Shown here piece after piece: positions 1 through 11,056 of a DNA stretch of 64,000 nt; position 1 is the first letter of the stretch, and every line of letters starts with the position of its first letter. The notes under the pieces were generated by a model. That model had not been told where the DNA came from and did not search any database. It saw only the letters and a program-made list of their open reading frames with translations. Location: positions 13,503,410 to 13,567,409 of the forward strand of contig NC_135212.1 of the NCBI RefSeq assembly GCF_052324685.1. Reading direction: 5' to 3'. This stretch comes from Brachyhypopomus gauderio (lineage: Eukaryota; Chordata; Actinopteri; Gymnotiformes; Hypopomidae). The position numbers and the translations under genes are program-made.

Positions 1-1189
1 TAAATAATTGATCAAAAAATAAATCTGAAGCAATCTGAAAATGACAAGACATGCATGCATATTCAGTCAAGGACAATCCAACTCAAACAAACACAGAAAC
101 ACACCCTGCCAGATGCACAGAAGTTAAAGACAGAAACACACACTACCAAGTGTGTGGCCATATTGCACAGAAGCAGAAAACTGAAAATGACTTGGGGAAC
201 ATTTTGAATTCTCATCACTTTGCACTGTCCACACAGCTGTGTGTAATTGGACTCTTCTCTCTCTCCTCTGCCTTCTGGAGCCAGGAATCTGAACAAAATC
301 CCAAGGCACGTAAAAGCCAGAAACAGTTCCCCCCCAAACATTCCTTTTGTATTGTATGGGTTCAAACTCATCTAGTCTTCTTAAAGAAGTGTACACGCTA
401 TTAGGTGAACACATCTATGTGTGCAATGTTCCCACTGGTGTCAAATTAGACCTTGAGACAACCAAAATGTTCCCATGCTCAGCTACACGAGCCCCGCCAC
501 AGTACCCAGATGTCCTGTTAGCACTAAACGAGCAGCAGGGCAGGCGGAGGGCGGACAAAGGGCAATGACATCATTCAAGCACGCGCGCTCGCTCGCACGC
601 TCGCACGCGGGGGTCTCGTTTGCGCGTTAATTCCTGACCACACTGACATAATGGAAGTAATGTGTTTATTAGGGACCCGATGAGGAGGAGTGAACCTCCC
701 GCTGACATGAAGAACAAAGAACGCAAAGGAAAAAAACACCGTAAAATGTACTAAGCGTCCGGTATTTGGTCAATAACGCGAATATAAGTGGATTACATTC
801 TAGTTTATATTAAGTGCCGACTTCAACGTTTGCATATGCAGTCCGGGCCGTGAAGCCCATATTCACATTTAACCCTTGAAGTATCATCAGATGGACTCTC
901 AAAGATGCCGTTTCCGTCGCAATATTGATCATTTTCACAGTCGAGATGACATGTGTAAAATTGCAATATCCTACGCATATTTTAATCTCTCGGCTTCACA
1001 TCCCTAGTCAGCACATCTGCAGCTGCTGTCATCTCTGATGCTCTCTGAGGAGCTTTTGTGAGGGCCTCTGAATCCAGACCCTTCTTCTCATTACACGGGA
1101 CGTTCATCGGTGCCAAACAAACGCCAAGAAACAAGACAAGCATGAATCCTGTTGCAGTCGTGAAGTGTGGATGTTCTGCAGATACTCAC

Positions 1190-1268
1190 CCTGCTCCAGG
1201 TCTCGCTGGTCGTACCATGGTTCCTCTTCCTCTGTGATGAACTCCTCCATCCTGCGAGCGCGGAGCAT
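1190..1268 (-). CDS. cdr2l: cdr2/cdr2l-like protein, first coding exon (partial gene)
   Basis: Read on the minus strand from ATG at 1268-1266, this exon encodes 26 codons plus one base and ends at a strong donor (CAG G|GTGAGT). The peptide runs MLRARRMEEF, then an acidic stretch, then PWYDQRDLEQ. The next codon is split G|.., which fits the D of the family's conserved LEQDLHLAAELGKTLL stretch. CDR2 and CDR2L are cytoplasmic coiled-coil proteins known as onconeural antigens; the acidic PWYD..DLEQ amino terminus is their hallmark. A second in-frame ATG lies at 1250-1248. Exon 2 is not visible between 1 and 1189, so the gene continues beyond the left edge. CDR2L is preferred over CDR2 because MEEF.TEEEE.WYDQ.DLEQ resembles CDR2L more closely. 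The family is fairly sure, the paralogue less so. Confidence 0.72.
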
Positions 1269-1520
1269 CGGTCACTTCACGGAGGAGCAGCTCGCAGGCG
1301 CAGTGAGTGTGTGGCGCCCGGAAGAGGAGACGTGTCCGTCCTCCTGAACTCAGATCTGGAGACGAGTCCGTCCTCCTGAACTCAACCCTTTCCTCAGATC
1401 TGGAGACGTATCAGTCCTCCTAAATTCAAACCTTTACTCAGATCTGTTTTCGGCTTTTTAAAGGGCGCTCAAATCTTCAGACATCCTGCAGAGCTTCGAT
1501 AAGTAGAAGCGATGGCACAA
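1269..1520 (-). promoter_or_regulatory. Probable 5' UTR and promoter of the cdr2l-like gene
   Basis: Moderately CpG-rich sequence lies directly upstream of the cdr2l-like start codon. Read on the minus strand, a TTTAAAAA element sits near 1452-1462, followed by about 185 bp to the ATG, and could serve as a TATA-like box. A short direct repeat (tcctcctgaactca and variants) occurs three times at about 1339-1430. The transcription start itself cannot be seen. Confidence 0.35.
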
Positions 1521-2104
1521 CAACACACGAGGCTCCGAGCTGCTCTTAGGATGCGGGGTGATGTACACCAAACGTTCCCACTACAGTTCCACATAAATGT
1601 CCTACAAGCTCCAGACTGGCTTCACTATTCCCGACGTGTTTACAGGGGAAAGCTACAACGAGCTAGAGCTTCTCCGGCGTTCACTAAACTGGTTCAGTTA
1701 AACGCATGTAGCCCTGCAAAAAACCCAAATTATGCAGCTAAATATTTTTTGACATAGTTGGCATCTAGTTTTGTTGTAAATTCACCCCCCACTCCCACTC
1801 CTGTGCTCAGCGCCGATATCTCCTCATCCGTTCTGCTGAGTTCCTCTGATTCTCACACTGGGCAGACCGGCTGCTTCAGCTCCACCTCCACCCACAGCAG
1901 TGAGCACCCAACACAATGAGCTCGTTGAAGGCGCAGATATACCAGTGGGCTTGAGAAGGACCAGCAATCAGGATCTTCTTTGTGGAATGATCGTGGGTTC
2001 AACTATTTTGGTCTGTTGGCAGGAGAAAACAGTCGCGTGTTTAAGATGTCGTTCCTCGGAAGGAAAGCCGTCTGGTTTCAGACCGCATCTATCTCAATAC
2101 TATC

Positions 2105-2335
2105 TTCTAGAGCAGGTATCACCAAATGGCGGACCGCGGTCCGGATCTGGACCCGAACGCCGTCCTGTCCGGACCCAATCACATTCCTGATTAACTGGAT
2201 ACGGACCCAAATGCCAAAAAAATTTTAACGGGAGACTATATTTTAAAACGGAGAATTTATTTTCAGACGAGTGTTACATTCACCACCCATTTGAGTGTTA
2301 CTTTCAACCCCCCCCCGCTCAACAACTTTCGTTCG

Positions 2336-2371
<36 letters not shown>

Positions 2372-2473
2372 CTCAACAACTTTCGTTCGCCACCGCGAAC
2401 CCGGACCTAAGGTCTGAGCTATCTGCCAAAAATGGACCGCGGAAAGATTTAATTGATTACCCCTGTTCTAGAG
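2105..2473. mobile_element. Non-autonomous hAT-like MITE with 8-bp target duplication
   Basis: A 353-bp element (2113-2465) is bounded on both sides by the identical octamer TTCTAGAG (2105-2112 and 2466-2473). Eight-base target duplications are characteristic of hAT transposons. The ends are imperfect inverted repeats: the left begins CAGGTATCACC and reaches a GGACCGCGGTCC block, and the right end in reverse complement begins CAGGGGTAATC and also reaches CCGCGGTCC. There is no transposase frame. Inside is a run of 35 consecutive C (2336-2370), with the short segment GCTCAACAACTTTCGTTCGC on both sides of it, so that part has been tandemly copied. Confidence 0.8.
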
Positions 2474-2642
2474 AGCGGTCAGCGTTTGGTATGACGATGT
2501 CATATGATACATCATTTATACCACAAACACTCAAAACAAGTGGCTTTGGTTCATTGTTACCGTATTCTTTAGGTATGATATTCTAAATATTATGAAATAA
2601 ATAGAAATGTAAAACGTGCAAATATGCAAACATAATATCCAC

Positions 2643-2649
<7 letters not shown>

Positions 2650-2706
<57 letters not shown>
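2650..2706. repeat. (TA)n microsatellite
   Basis: Pure TA dinucleotide tract of about 28 units between the hAT-like MITE and the ~185-bp tandem repeat. Confidence 0.95.
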
Positions 2707-2707
<1 letters not shown>

Positions 2708-2711
2708 TTGT

Positions 2712-3262
2712 TGAATATGTGCCATGTTTCCAGGTAGGTTTGAGGGTTAAAATGATGTTGAGCCAGGCCATATATATAGTAGCAGGTTATGTATGATGCA
2801 TGTGTTATTTGCCTGGACCAACACCTTGGAGGCCTGTGAAATTGCCCCTGAATCGTTTCACCTGTGGGCACCACAGCTGTGTGCCACATTTCCAGTTAGA
2901 TTTCAGGAATTTGTCAGGTCAGGCTAAAATCAGGTTTCTTTTATATATAGGAGCCAGTTATGTATGATGCATGTGTTACTTGTCTAGCCCGATGCCTTAC
3001 AGGTGTACAACAAGCCTCTAAATCCACATCCTGAACAATTTCATCTGTGCTGCACATCTGCTCAATATGCCATATTGCCAGTTAGATTTGAGGTATAATG
3101 TGATATTGGGCCAGTCTAAAATCAGGTTCCTCTCTTAAGGAGCGACCTGTTCTTCATGATGCATTTGTTATTTCTCTGACCCACCATCAATAAGGCCTTC
3201 AATAAGCCTCTGAAATCAGCCCTTTAAATTCATTCACCTACAGACCACTGCTCAATAGGCCA
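2712..3262. repeat. Diverged ~160-190 bp tandem repeat, three copies
   Basis: Three successive blocks share the same order of landmarks: a 'tgccat.tt.ccag.tag.tttgagg' start (near 2719, 2881 and 3067), then 'aaaatcaggtt' or similar, then 'tatgtatgatgcatgtgtta', then 'gaatcgtttcacctgtg'-like ends. A fourth start (ggccatgtg) appears near 3256. The copies have drifted well apart, so this is an old satellite-like duplication. No coding potential was recognised. Confidence 0.7.
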
Positions 3263-3659
3263 TGTGATGGTGTACAGTACACATGCATAATATGATTTGA
3301 GATCACAATGACCCTTGACAATATCAACTGCTCCTCACACAGAGATACTTATTCCCTATTGAAAATATCCTGTGTCTAGTCTGTGGTTATTAAACCATAA
3401 AACCTGAGCTGGTATTTATTCTTCTGATTCACTTGTGTTCTAGAACAGCATGTGTCATTTCTCTGTTTTTAGTTTTCAAAACTAAAATCAAGAGTCTTTC
3501 TAAAAATATGTTTCCCTTACATTAGAAATGTAGACTAAATACAACTTTTACAAAACCATTTTACAACAGAAATGCTTTCGTTATATTTTAATATTTTTTC
3601 TACATTCACAAAATCAGTATGGGAAACAGTAAGCTCTTAAATGTATGCTCCTATGCTCG

Positions 3660-3855
3660 TTTGTTTAATCTGTCTCACGCAAACACGCGTCGTGAACTTG
3701 TATTCTAGGCAGGAGGGGCTTTTCTCATTTACGGGAAGTGATCTCATGAGTATGAGAGCGAGTTCCGGGGGGTTGGACCCGAGCGTGAGGGCGTCACGCG
3801 GGGGACACGTGAGCGCTGTTTTGGCTGAGTGCGCGGCGTGCACGCGGACTGAGAA
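3660..3855. promoter_or_regulatory. Small CpG-rich patch in intergenic DNA
   Basis: A roughly 200-bp patch is much richer in CpG than the AT-rich surroundings (for example gagcgtgagggcgtcacgcg, gcgcggcgtgcacgcgg). Both strands read openly across it for about 70-90 codons, which is expected from base composition and is not taken as coding. It could be a small CpG island, an enhancer or the promoter of an unannotated transcript. Nothing else supports a gene here. Confidence 0.3.
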
Positions 3856-3859
3856 CTGT

Positions 3860-5350
3860 TGAGATTCACTTCTTATGATAATAGACCGAGTACAGTTTAC
3901 CCTTTTTTTAGTTTGAGTCAATATTAAATGTTCTTTCTTATAGCCAAATATCCTGTGAGTGCTCAGCTGCTTAACCAGTTCCCTTCTCTTAAAATGTCTG
4001 GCAAAAGCTATTTTTCTGAAACTTTGATGTTCTCATCTCCCAAGTCTCGTAACTATTTAGGGCTGAGATAAAGATAGGTCATATTTCAGTGTGATATTTT
4101 ATATGTAAACGGTGTGTTCTATTTAAAGTGACTGTAGTGTTGTGTAAGTGGGACGTTTGATCTTCAGTGGGGTCATTTTGTGGTGGTCATTAAATGGTGT
4201 AGTTTCCATCCTTTAAATGATATGTGTAACAGCAGTCTCTGGTAGTTATGTAAGATGTCCGTGGGATATGTAACGATTTTTTAGAACTGTAGGATTTAAA
4301 TAAATTGCATATTTCTATAGTAATTTTCTGGTCCTTTTTGTTCTTAAATTTCATAATCGGATCTTTCTAGCCAGAACTTCCTGGCTTATCAAGGTGGTGG
4401 CAGCAGTTAAATAAATAAGTAAACAGCAATAGAGAGAAAAGGCCACGTTACACACGCTTTATGAACAAGGTACCAACTTCAGCGTCGTCACAAACGTAAG
4501 AGTCAAGACAAAACACAACAACGAAACCATGAAACACTGAAGGTACCATGACTCTGAAACCAAATACGCAAACTTAACCATTGTACATAAGAGATATTTT
4601 GAACATTCCAAACATCCATATCTGTGAGAAAGGTGACAACCCTCTCCTTTTTCTCCTTTGCAATTTTATTTTTGTCTCTCCTTGTTTCTCACATGCACTT
4701 TCATTCTTTTCTTTGCTTTGAGTTCATCAACTTTCCGTTGCAGCTATTTGGCCTTCATTCTTTCACTCACGTTCCTTATTTGTATTAACCTTAGAACCTT
4801 CTCTCTTTTCTTCAGCACTGCTCTATGTTTGCTGGTACTTTTCTGCACTGCCCTCACATGAGTGGATGGTGCCTGTGGTCTCTTTAAACTTGGCTGCACA
4901 CAGTCATGATCAGCAACATACACTATGGGCTCTGGAGGGCCATTAAAAGCTGCTCATCTGCTGTTGAATTCAGTGATAGAGGAGTAAGGTCCAAAACTTC
5001 AGTAAGCACCCTTTTCTTCTTCTCTTCTCTCTGTACTGTCTCTGATACTGCTTCCACTCTTCCCTCATCTGTGTTTCCCTGGGCAGATCTGTGATTGGCT
5101 GTTTGTGATCTTTCTTGGTTTTTGTTTTTGTACTTATAGCTTCTGTAATATTTATTTCTTTCGCGTACATTTTATGCAACTTAGGCACATAGTTTCTCAC
5201 ACTTATTACAACTTGTCTGATCTTCAGTGTACTGGAATGGAGAACGATAGAGAAGGTGGGGTCACTTTAGCTACACACGCGAGCATCTCCTCAAGCTCCA
5301 TTCATCTACTTCACACTCTTCACACATTCCTCTTCCTGAAGATATAGGCA
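3860..5350. other. Intergenic, no gene recognised
   Basis: AT-rich sequence without recognisable exons. The stretch 4640-4860 is pyrimidine-rich and open in one frame only because of that composition. Weak LINE-like similarity begins only after 5350. Confidence 0.5.
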
Positions 5351-5479
5351 GACCATTCAGGGATGCAGTGCTGGAGTTCAAGTGAAGGCAAAGAGAAGAC
5401 AATTAAAGCCGTTCATTCCCTCCATCATTATGGGGAGCGTGAGATCACCCGTGAACTTGGTGCACTAATCGGGACACAG

Positions 5480-6090
5480 AGGGGAAACAGGGAGTGCAGT
5501 GTGTGCTCTGCTTCTCAGAGACATGGCTGCATGTGGATCTCCCAGATACTAATGTTCCCCTCGCAGGTTTCCAGATAGTGAGGGCGGAAATAGACGCACC
5601 ATTTCTGGCCCTTTTGGATGATTTATTCATGTCTCCGTTTATACCACACTACCAAAAATCCTGCAGTTGTGCAATGAGAGAACAGAGTACTGGACCTTCT
5701 GTTAAATGTTAAATATGCATACAGGTCATTAGCTTTACCACCACTTGGTCGATTGGATCATAACCTGGTGCTCGTCACCAATTAACAGGTCTTAAGACAA
5801 CCTGTGACAAAGAAGACAGTAAGGAGGTCACCTGAGGCGGAGGAGGTCTGTTTTGAGACCACAGACTAGGAAGTGCTGTATTAATCAGTTGGAGAGGACA
5901 TTAATAGTACCACAGACTGTATTAACCTTTGCACAGACTCCATTCTTCCTGTCAAATGGATGTGTTGCTTCCCTAACAACAAGCCCTGTTTACCAAAGAC
6001 CTGAAGGAACTTCCTAATAGGAAGAAACAGGCCTTCAGACTGAAGGACAAATAACAATTGAAGGGGTGTGCAGAAGGAGCTGAAGGTAAG
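5480..6090 (+). pseudogene. Decayed non-LTR retrotransposon (endonuclease and RT-linker pieces)
   Basis: Around 5494-5600 one frame reads CVLCFSETWLHVDLPDTNVP and continues with GFQIVRAE, which matches the ETWL...IPD...L.GF...R pattern of the APE-type endonuclease in fish LINEs. Around 5935-6090 another frame reads TDSILPVK, then CFPNNKPCLPK, then NNN..RGVQKELK, matching the linker before reverse transcriptase ('YPNNKPW...K..L..A...GD...K..QRELK'). Internal sequence is lost and frames shift, so this is a dead copy. The family is inferred from motifs. Confidence 0.6.
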
Positions 6091-6152
6091 ACTCGGAGAA
6101 GAAAGAAGCTTACAGAAAAATGCTGGAGTGTACACACGGACATTGATTGGGC

Positions 6153-6275
6153 AGTCATGGTCTGGTGGTTAGGCAACCTGTCTTGTGACCAGAGGGTTGT
6201 GAGTTTGATTCACAGGCCTGAGGCCAAGACTGAAGTGCCCTTGACACCTAACCCAACTGCTGCAGGTCCACTGTG
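6153..6275 (+). mobile_element. tRNA-derived SINE head, truncated
   Basis: The sequence carries a box-A-like TGGTCTGGTGGTTAGG and a degraded box-B-like GAGTTTGATTCACAGGCCTG followed by GAGGCCAAGACTGAAGTGCCC. The same head is present in better copies at 62192 (+) and 34054 (-), so this is a member of the same V-SINE-type family, lacking its 3' tail. Confidence 0.6.
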
Positions 6276-6289
6276 TTATATCAAGACCA

Positions 6290-6490
6290 AAGTCAGCGCA
6301 GCCATCTACCAGGACATTTTTAGAGCACTTCATGCTTCCCACTGCTGACAAGCGTTTTGGAGATGGAAATTTCATTTTCCAGCAGGACTTTACACCTGTC
6401 CACACTGCCAAAAGTACCCTTGCCTGGTTTAATAACCACAGTGTCACTGTGCTTGATTGGCCAGCAAAATTGCCTGACCTAAACCTCAAA
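6290..6490 (+). pseudogene. Tc1-like transposase fragment
   Basis: One frame reads FIFQQDFTPVHTAKSTLAWF, then a short gap, then DWPAKLPDLNLKSP. This corresponds to the QQD..P.HTA....W and DWP..SPDLNPIE region of Tc1/mariner DDE transposases. The preceding part (AAIYQDIFRALHAS) is in another frame. Only the middle of the catalytic domain survives and no terminal repeats were found. Confidence 0.65.
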
Positions 6491-6499
6491 AGCCCTCTA

Positions 6500-7640
6500 T
6501 TGCAATATGTTGATTTCTTGCAATATGTCAATTTCCCTCTAGGATTATAGTGATCAATCGATCTAGCTAGCTATCTATCTATCTAGTTAGCCAGCTATGG
6601 TAGAATTTCTTTAGTCTGCGCCTGGGGAATCTGTGCCCTACACAGATTCAACTTTATCTCTGGCCTAACTCCTAATCCAGCCCATGAAGAGCTGCATCAG
6701 GACTCAAGTGCACCTATCCCCATAATCTGACCTACATTCCAGTTTGTTACCAAATAAAATAGGGAAAAAGTCACGTAGAGATGCATAGATGTTCCTAAAA
6801 ATATTTAAGGAAAGATAATTAACTCAATAAATTGTCAGGTCAGACTGTTGTAGTTAATGTAGTGCAGTAACAGTGGTTTCTATGGGGACAACATTTATAG
6901 ATTTCAGGAACACCTATATGGAACCTTTAACGTATATTATTTACTTCTACTTTGGTTATTTTGTAAATTTGAGTTAAGTTAAATGAAACGTGCTTGTCTA
7001 CGTTTGATTTGATACCAAGTTTTAACACTTACAAAATATTTTCTTGCAATAAGATTGGTCCTGAAGAATTTATCCACAAACATCAAATGATTTTAAGTTC
7101 ATGTTCAAGTTGTATGAAGTACTACTGCGTAATTACATTTTTGTTTAAACATGTTTTGTTTCATTTTTTCCCAGAACACAATATAATTTTTATATGTAAA
7201 ATGAACCGTTACTCTACGTTTTGTTCTAACCTGGATTCTAGTACCACAAATACATCATCAATCCACTGATCGTCACTGAGTGTATCTAAGAAGTCACCTT
7301 ATAAAAGAACATTGGCTGGCTTGTGTCTCCATCAGTGGTGAACAAATAGAGAAAACAATGACACTGATGCAAACAAACTACTTAATCTAACTAATTATAA
7401 ACGATCTGTTGTATTCCAATACAAAGCACAAAGTATTGGACCAGCGCCACTTAAGAAATCTAAGAGATAGGTGAAAGTCATTTGCAGGCAGGTTTTCAGA
7501 TGCCCAGAACAGGCTAGTCAGCGTTATTGCACAACACTGGAGGCTTAAATAGGGTGAGGGATGACCAGAAACAAACGTGGCTAATAAGTGGGTGATTGAG
7601 AACGGGGGAGTGGTGTGAGGGTGTGGCATAATATAATAAA
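6500..7640. other. AT-rich intergenic sequence, no gene recognised
   Basis: Apart from a short imperfect CTAG/CTAT repeat near 6560-6590 there is nothing recognisable. It separates the Tc1 fragment from the GC-rich broken frame at 7650-8170. Confidence 0.5.
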
Positions 7641-7654
7641 ATAACATAATTATG

Positions 7655-8170
7655 TGCATCACTCCTGGGTACCACTGGGGTATGTGTACTGGCCCCAGGG
7701 ACCGGAAGAGGGACACGGGGGAGCCTCGGGACGCATGTCGGGCCGCTCTTCCTCCTCTGTCTCCATCTCCTCCATGGAGACACAGCTCCCCATGGCAGTG
7801 TCTTTTGGAGGAAAGGGGGGACTCCTCTGGCCAGTAACCACCCTCTCGCACCTCCTCCGCCCCTTTCTGGTGAGGGGGGGGGGGCGGACTAGCAGAGACC
7901 CCCCCCCCCCCCCCCCCCCCAGTGAGTATTCCCGAAGGGGGAGGGCTGAACTCCATGTCCTGGTACCTCAGCATTTCCAGGAGGACAGAACTCCCCCTCA
8001 CGGTACATCACGGTCTCCCCCGAGTCCTCGCACGGAGGCGGACTGACGTCCCCACCCTGGTGGTCTATTGTTTCCTCCGAGTTCACAGTAGGAGGCGGAC
8101 TGACATCTTCCTCTGAACAGTTTGAATCCGAGGACGTGCTCTTCCCCGTTCGTCGAGGGGTTGAGTAACA
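7655..8170 (-). pseudogene. Broken proline/glutamate-rich reading frame, family not recognised
   Basis: On the minus strand a frame at about 8140-7930 reads SSDSNCSEEDVSPPP, then NSEETIDHQGGDVSPPP, then DSGETVMYREGEFCPP. It is interrupted by an 18-20-base C/G homopolymer near 7900-7920. Downstream, another frame reads KDTAMGSCVSMEEMETEEEE and ends PSGTQE-stop at about 7659. The duplicated DVSPPP and the balanced composition look coding-like, and the frame change sits exactly at the homopolymer, so a slipped or decayed frame is plausible. A retroelement-derived protein fits the repeat-rich setting, but no enzymatic motif was seen. Sequence composition alone could explain it. Confidence 0.3.
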
Positions 8171-8368
8171 GCGAGTTTGTCAAGAGCATGGCCAGTGTCG
8201 GACCCCCCTGGGGAGAGTCATGTCACAGAGGGGAGGAGCACCTCACAGTCTGGCTGACGTTCTCCCTGACCAACTGATTAGCGACATCTCTGAAGTAGCT
8301 AGAGTAGCTCTTCCTCCTCCTTGTGTGAGTAGCTCCCCAGGTATTCGGACATACAGACATCAAGCTGC

Positions 8369-8456
8369 CTCTCTCTCTCTCTCTCTCTCTCTCCCACTCT
8401 CTCTCCCCCCCTCTTTCTCTCTCTCACTCAACCACTCTCTCTCTCTCTCTCTCCCC
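8369..8456. repeat. CT-rich (polypyrimidine) microsatellite
   Basis: Interrupted (CT)n tract, all pyrimidine on the plus strand except three A-containing breaks. Confidence 0.9.
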
Positions 8457-8762
8457 TTATTCCTTCCATATTTTCCCTTGGCCATCATTTTCAGCTCAAG
8501 TTAAGGTACTTGAAGCCGCCCTCCGTATCTGTTATGTGGCCTTCTGGTACTTCAGTCTTCTCACTGCAGCCATCCAAGCACACGTATCCAGTCTGGTGAG
8601 ATGGATCAGTGAATCCATGTCTCGTAGCTTGACATGGATGTAGAGGAGGTTGATGGAGAGGCAAATTGAGGCTCCATTCTGTAGCTGGTTTCAAAAGCCA
8701 CTCTCGGTGATCTCTCAGGGGGTTCATATGTCGGTCTGCCTGGTGCTGCAGTCTCGTGTGTC

Positions 8763-8871
8763 TGGTTGATCCACCAGTAGCTTGTGATTGGCTCCTCTGG
8801 TGTGGTTGATCCACCAGTAGCTTGTGATTGGCTCTTCTGGTGTGGTTTATCCACCAGTAGCTCCTCTGGTG
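8763..8871. repeat. 40-bp tandem repeat, ~2.7 copies
   Basis: The segment beginning TGGTTGATCCACCAGTAGCT restarts at 8763, 8803 and 8843, a period of 40 bp. The last copy has lost its central part. It reads openly on the minus strand, which is treated as incidental. Confidence 0.85.
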
Positions 8872-8956
8872 TTCTGGCCAATGCCTCTCACTGCACAATG
8901 AGGCTTGACAGGAGCTTCCATGCAGAGCCGATTGGTCACAGCTAGTCATTCTTGTA

Positions 8957-9022
<66 letters not shown>

Positions 9023-9033
9023 TTTTTTTTTTT
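8957..9033. repeat. Compound (GT)n(AT)n(T)n microsatellite
   Basis: About 26 GT units pass into AT units and then a T run. Confidence 0.95.
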
Positions 9034-10640
9034 CCCCAACTCGGACACAGCAGAGCATATCAATATTAGCTGTTTTGTTATTTTACTGTACTGAATAGCT
9101 AATGCATACATATTTATATGTATTTTAATCTGTAAGCCGTGTGGGGTGATATGTCTGGTGATGTCTGGTTTTCTGTGTTACTAGATACTATGGGATGTAA
9201 TCTCATGTAAATGTAGTGGTTTTACATTGTCAATGGTTTTTGAAAACCAACTAAAAACATTACCTCCCTGGCCATTTACTAGTGATGGACCTTTTTGTCA
9301 AGCCATAAAACATATTAACAGTTTTTTGGGGTTTTTTGTTTTTGGAAAGTAAGACAGTGGTAGTTGATGATGTACAACAAAAAATCACTTTGCCACTAGG
9401 GGGCTCCAGTTCATTAATAAAGACATCAAGATCTAGTACTGAAGTCTAGTGCTTCATGGGTGGTGGGATTACGGCTGGGGTTCTGTATCACATGACTTAT
9501 CACCATGCACGTGACAAAGATGTGGCTGCACGTCAGGCTTATGAAAGCTTTATGTTATACGCGATGTACAATATGACCAATAGCTTTTACATACATATAA
9601 AAATGAATGTGTAGCCTCACAGGGCAGTTTGAAGATATTAATATTATATTATTGTACCCTGGGACAGAGCTCTTATTTTACATATAAATCACTACCAGGT
9701 AAACATGAAAATATAATAATTATCATTATTAATATTAATAACAATAGTCACCACAAGAGAACAATGAAAATATAATAATTATTGTTATTAATATTGATAA
9801 TAATAATAATTCTGAATTACATCACTGTCATCAGAGTGTGTTCTGGATATTAATTTACCCCAACAGGATTGCAATAGTCGGGTTACCATTTAAGGCCACC
9901 AGTGAGCAAACCCCAGTTCACAGCTGAGGTGTGATGGAACCAGCAGTCATATATCAAAAACAAACAAAACAAAAAATGAATCAAAATAAACATACACAAG
10001 AAAGAAGACAGCCATTCTACATTATTTACACATAACTTAGGTCTATAGTTTCAACAAATACAGATAGAATATAACAGGTTCACAAAGAAAATAAATACAA
10101 AAAGATATTCAGTTAGGTTTGTAAAGGAAATGTAAAAAGCAAGTTTTTAGCTAACTAAAACAGAAGAGAATAATTCATTCCAATCACATGACTACACCGA
10201 TCCACGGAAGATGCCATCTTCTATACGATCTGTCGCTCGTCTCTGTTAAATGCAATTATACATAATTGCAATGGTACAAACTGATCCCAGTTCAGCAGTC
10301 CTGAAAATTGTGACACATATCAGCCTTCCGTTCTAAGGACTGAATAGAAAGCTTAAAATGACTGGTACCTGCCGATTCACAACAGAACTTAAAAGGATGC
10401 ACAGAATATATTTCCTCGACTACTCTGTCCAAACATTTTTTTAAAAATCAGTCCAGCTGACTCAAGACTGGCACGTAGTGTTTAAATAGCATTCCAACAT
10501 TTATATCAGACTGTTTTGTTTTTGTTTCAATTGTTTTTTTCTGCTGTTTTATCTGAACAAATGGCACAGGCAGAGATGTGGTAATCAGCACCATGGTAAG
10601 ATCATAGTCTGGGTCAAGAATGCTCAATGCAAAAATAAAC
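9034..10640. other. AT-rich intergenic or distal 3' flank of cyth3
   Basis: No exon was recognised. Near 9700-9805 the segment 'gaaaatataataattat..ttattaatatt' is present twice, about 55 bp apart. Part of this stretch could belong to a long cyth3 3' UTR if a distal poly(A) site is used. Confidence 0.4.
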
Positions 10641-10675
10641 ACCAACATGTCTAATAATAAAAAAGCTATTTGGCT

Positions 10676-11056
10676 TTTATTTAATATTCATTATGTTGGT
10701 GTATTTGGAGGCATGTTTTATTTGATGAGGTTAGTTTCAATGCAGCTGGCCTTCATGTCTGATTACCCTGGGACTTGGGTCTGATGTGGGTCTGATGTGG
10801 AAGAACTCCAGTTCACATCTCATTGGGCTCTGACAAGTGAGACCCACTGACATCCATGCAAGTGTGATGAGATCTGCTGCCCCCCCTGACTCCAGTACAA
10901 GGGGACACACACCAAAGGGGAGGAGGGCAGATATGGGGGGGGGGGGTGTGGGTGCTCCATTTGGTGCAGATCCCATGTGTGATGGTGGAAGCTGGTCTAG
11001 ATGTCTTCCAGCTGCAGGGGGTGGGGGAGAGCGCCGCCCTGCTGGAGAAGACAGTG
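10676..11056 (-). other. cyth3: Probable cyth3 3' UTR with candidate poly(A) signals
   Basis: On the minus strand the sequence downstream of the cyth3 stop codon contains AATAAA at 10722-10717 and again at 10681-10676, 335-380 nt past the stop. Either could end the transcript. A run of G (10936-10947 on plus) lies inside. Confidence 0.4.

Noticed and set aside
7387-8001. 204-codon minus-strand frame
   Set aside because: It reads through a G/C homopolymer and then through non-coding-like AT-rich sequence. The frame is inconsistent with the better-looking segments in other phases.
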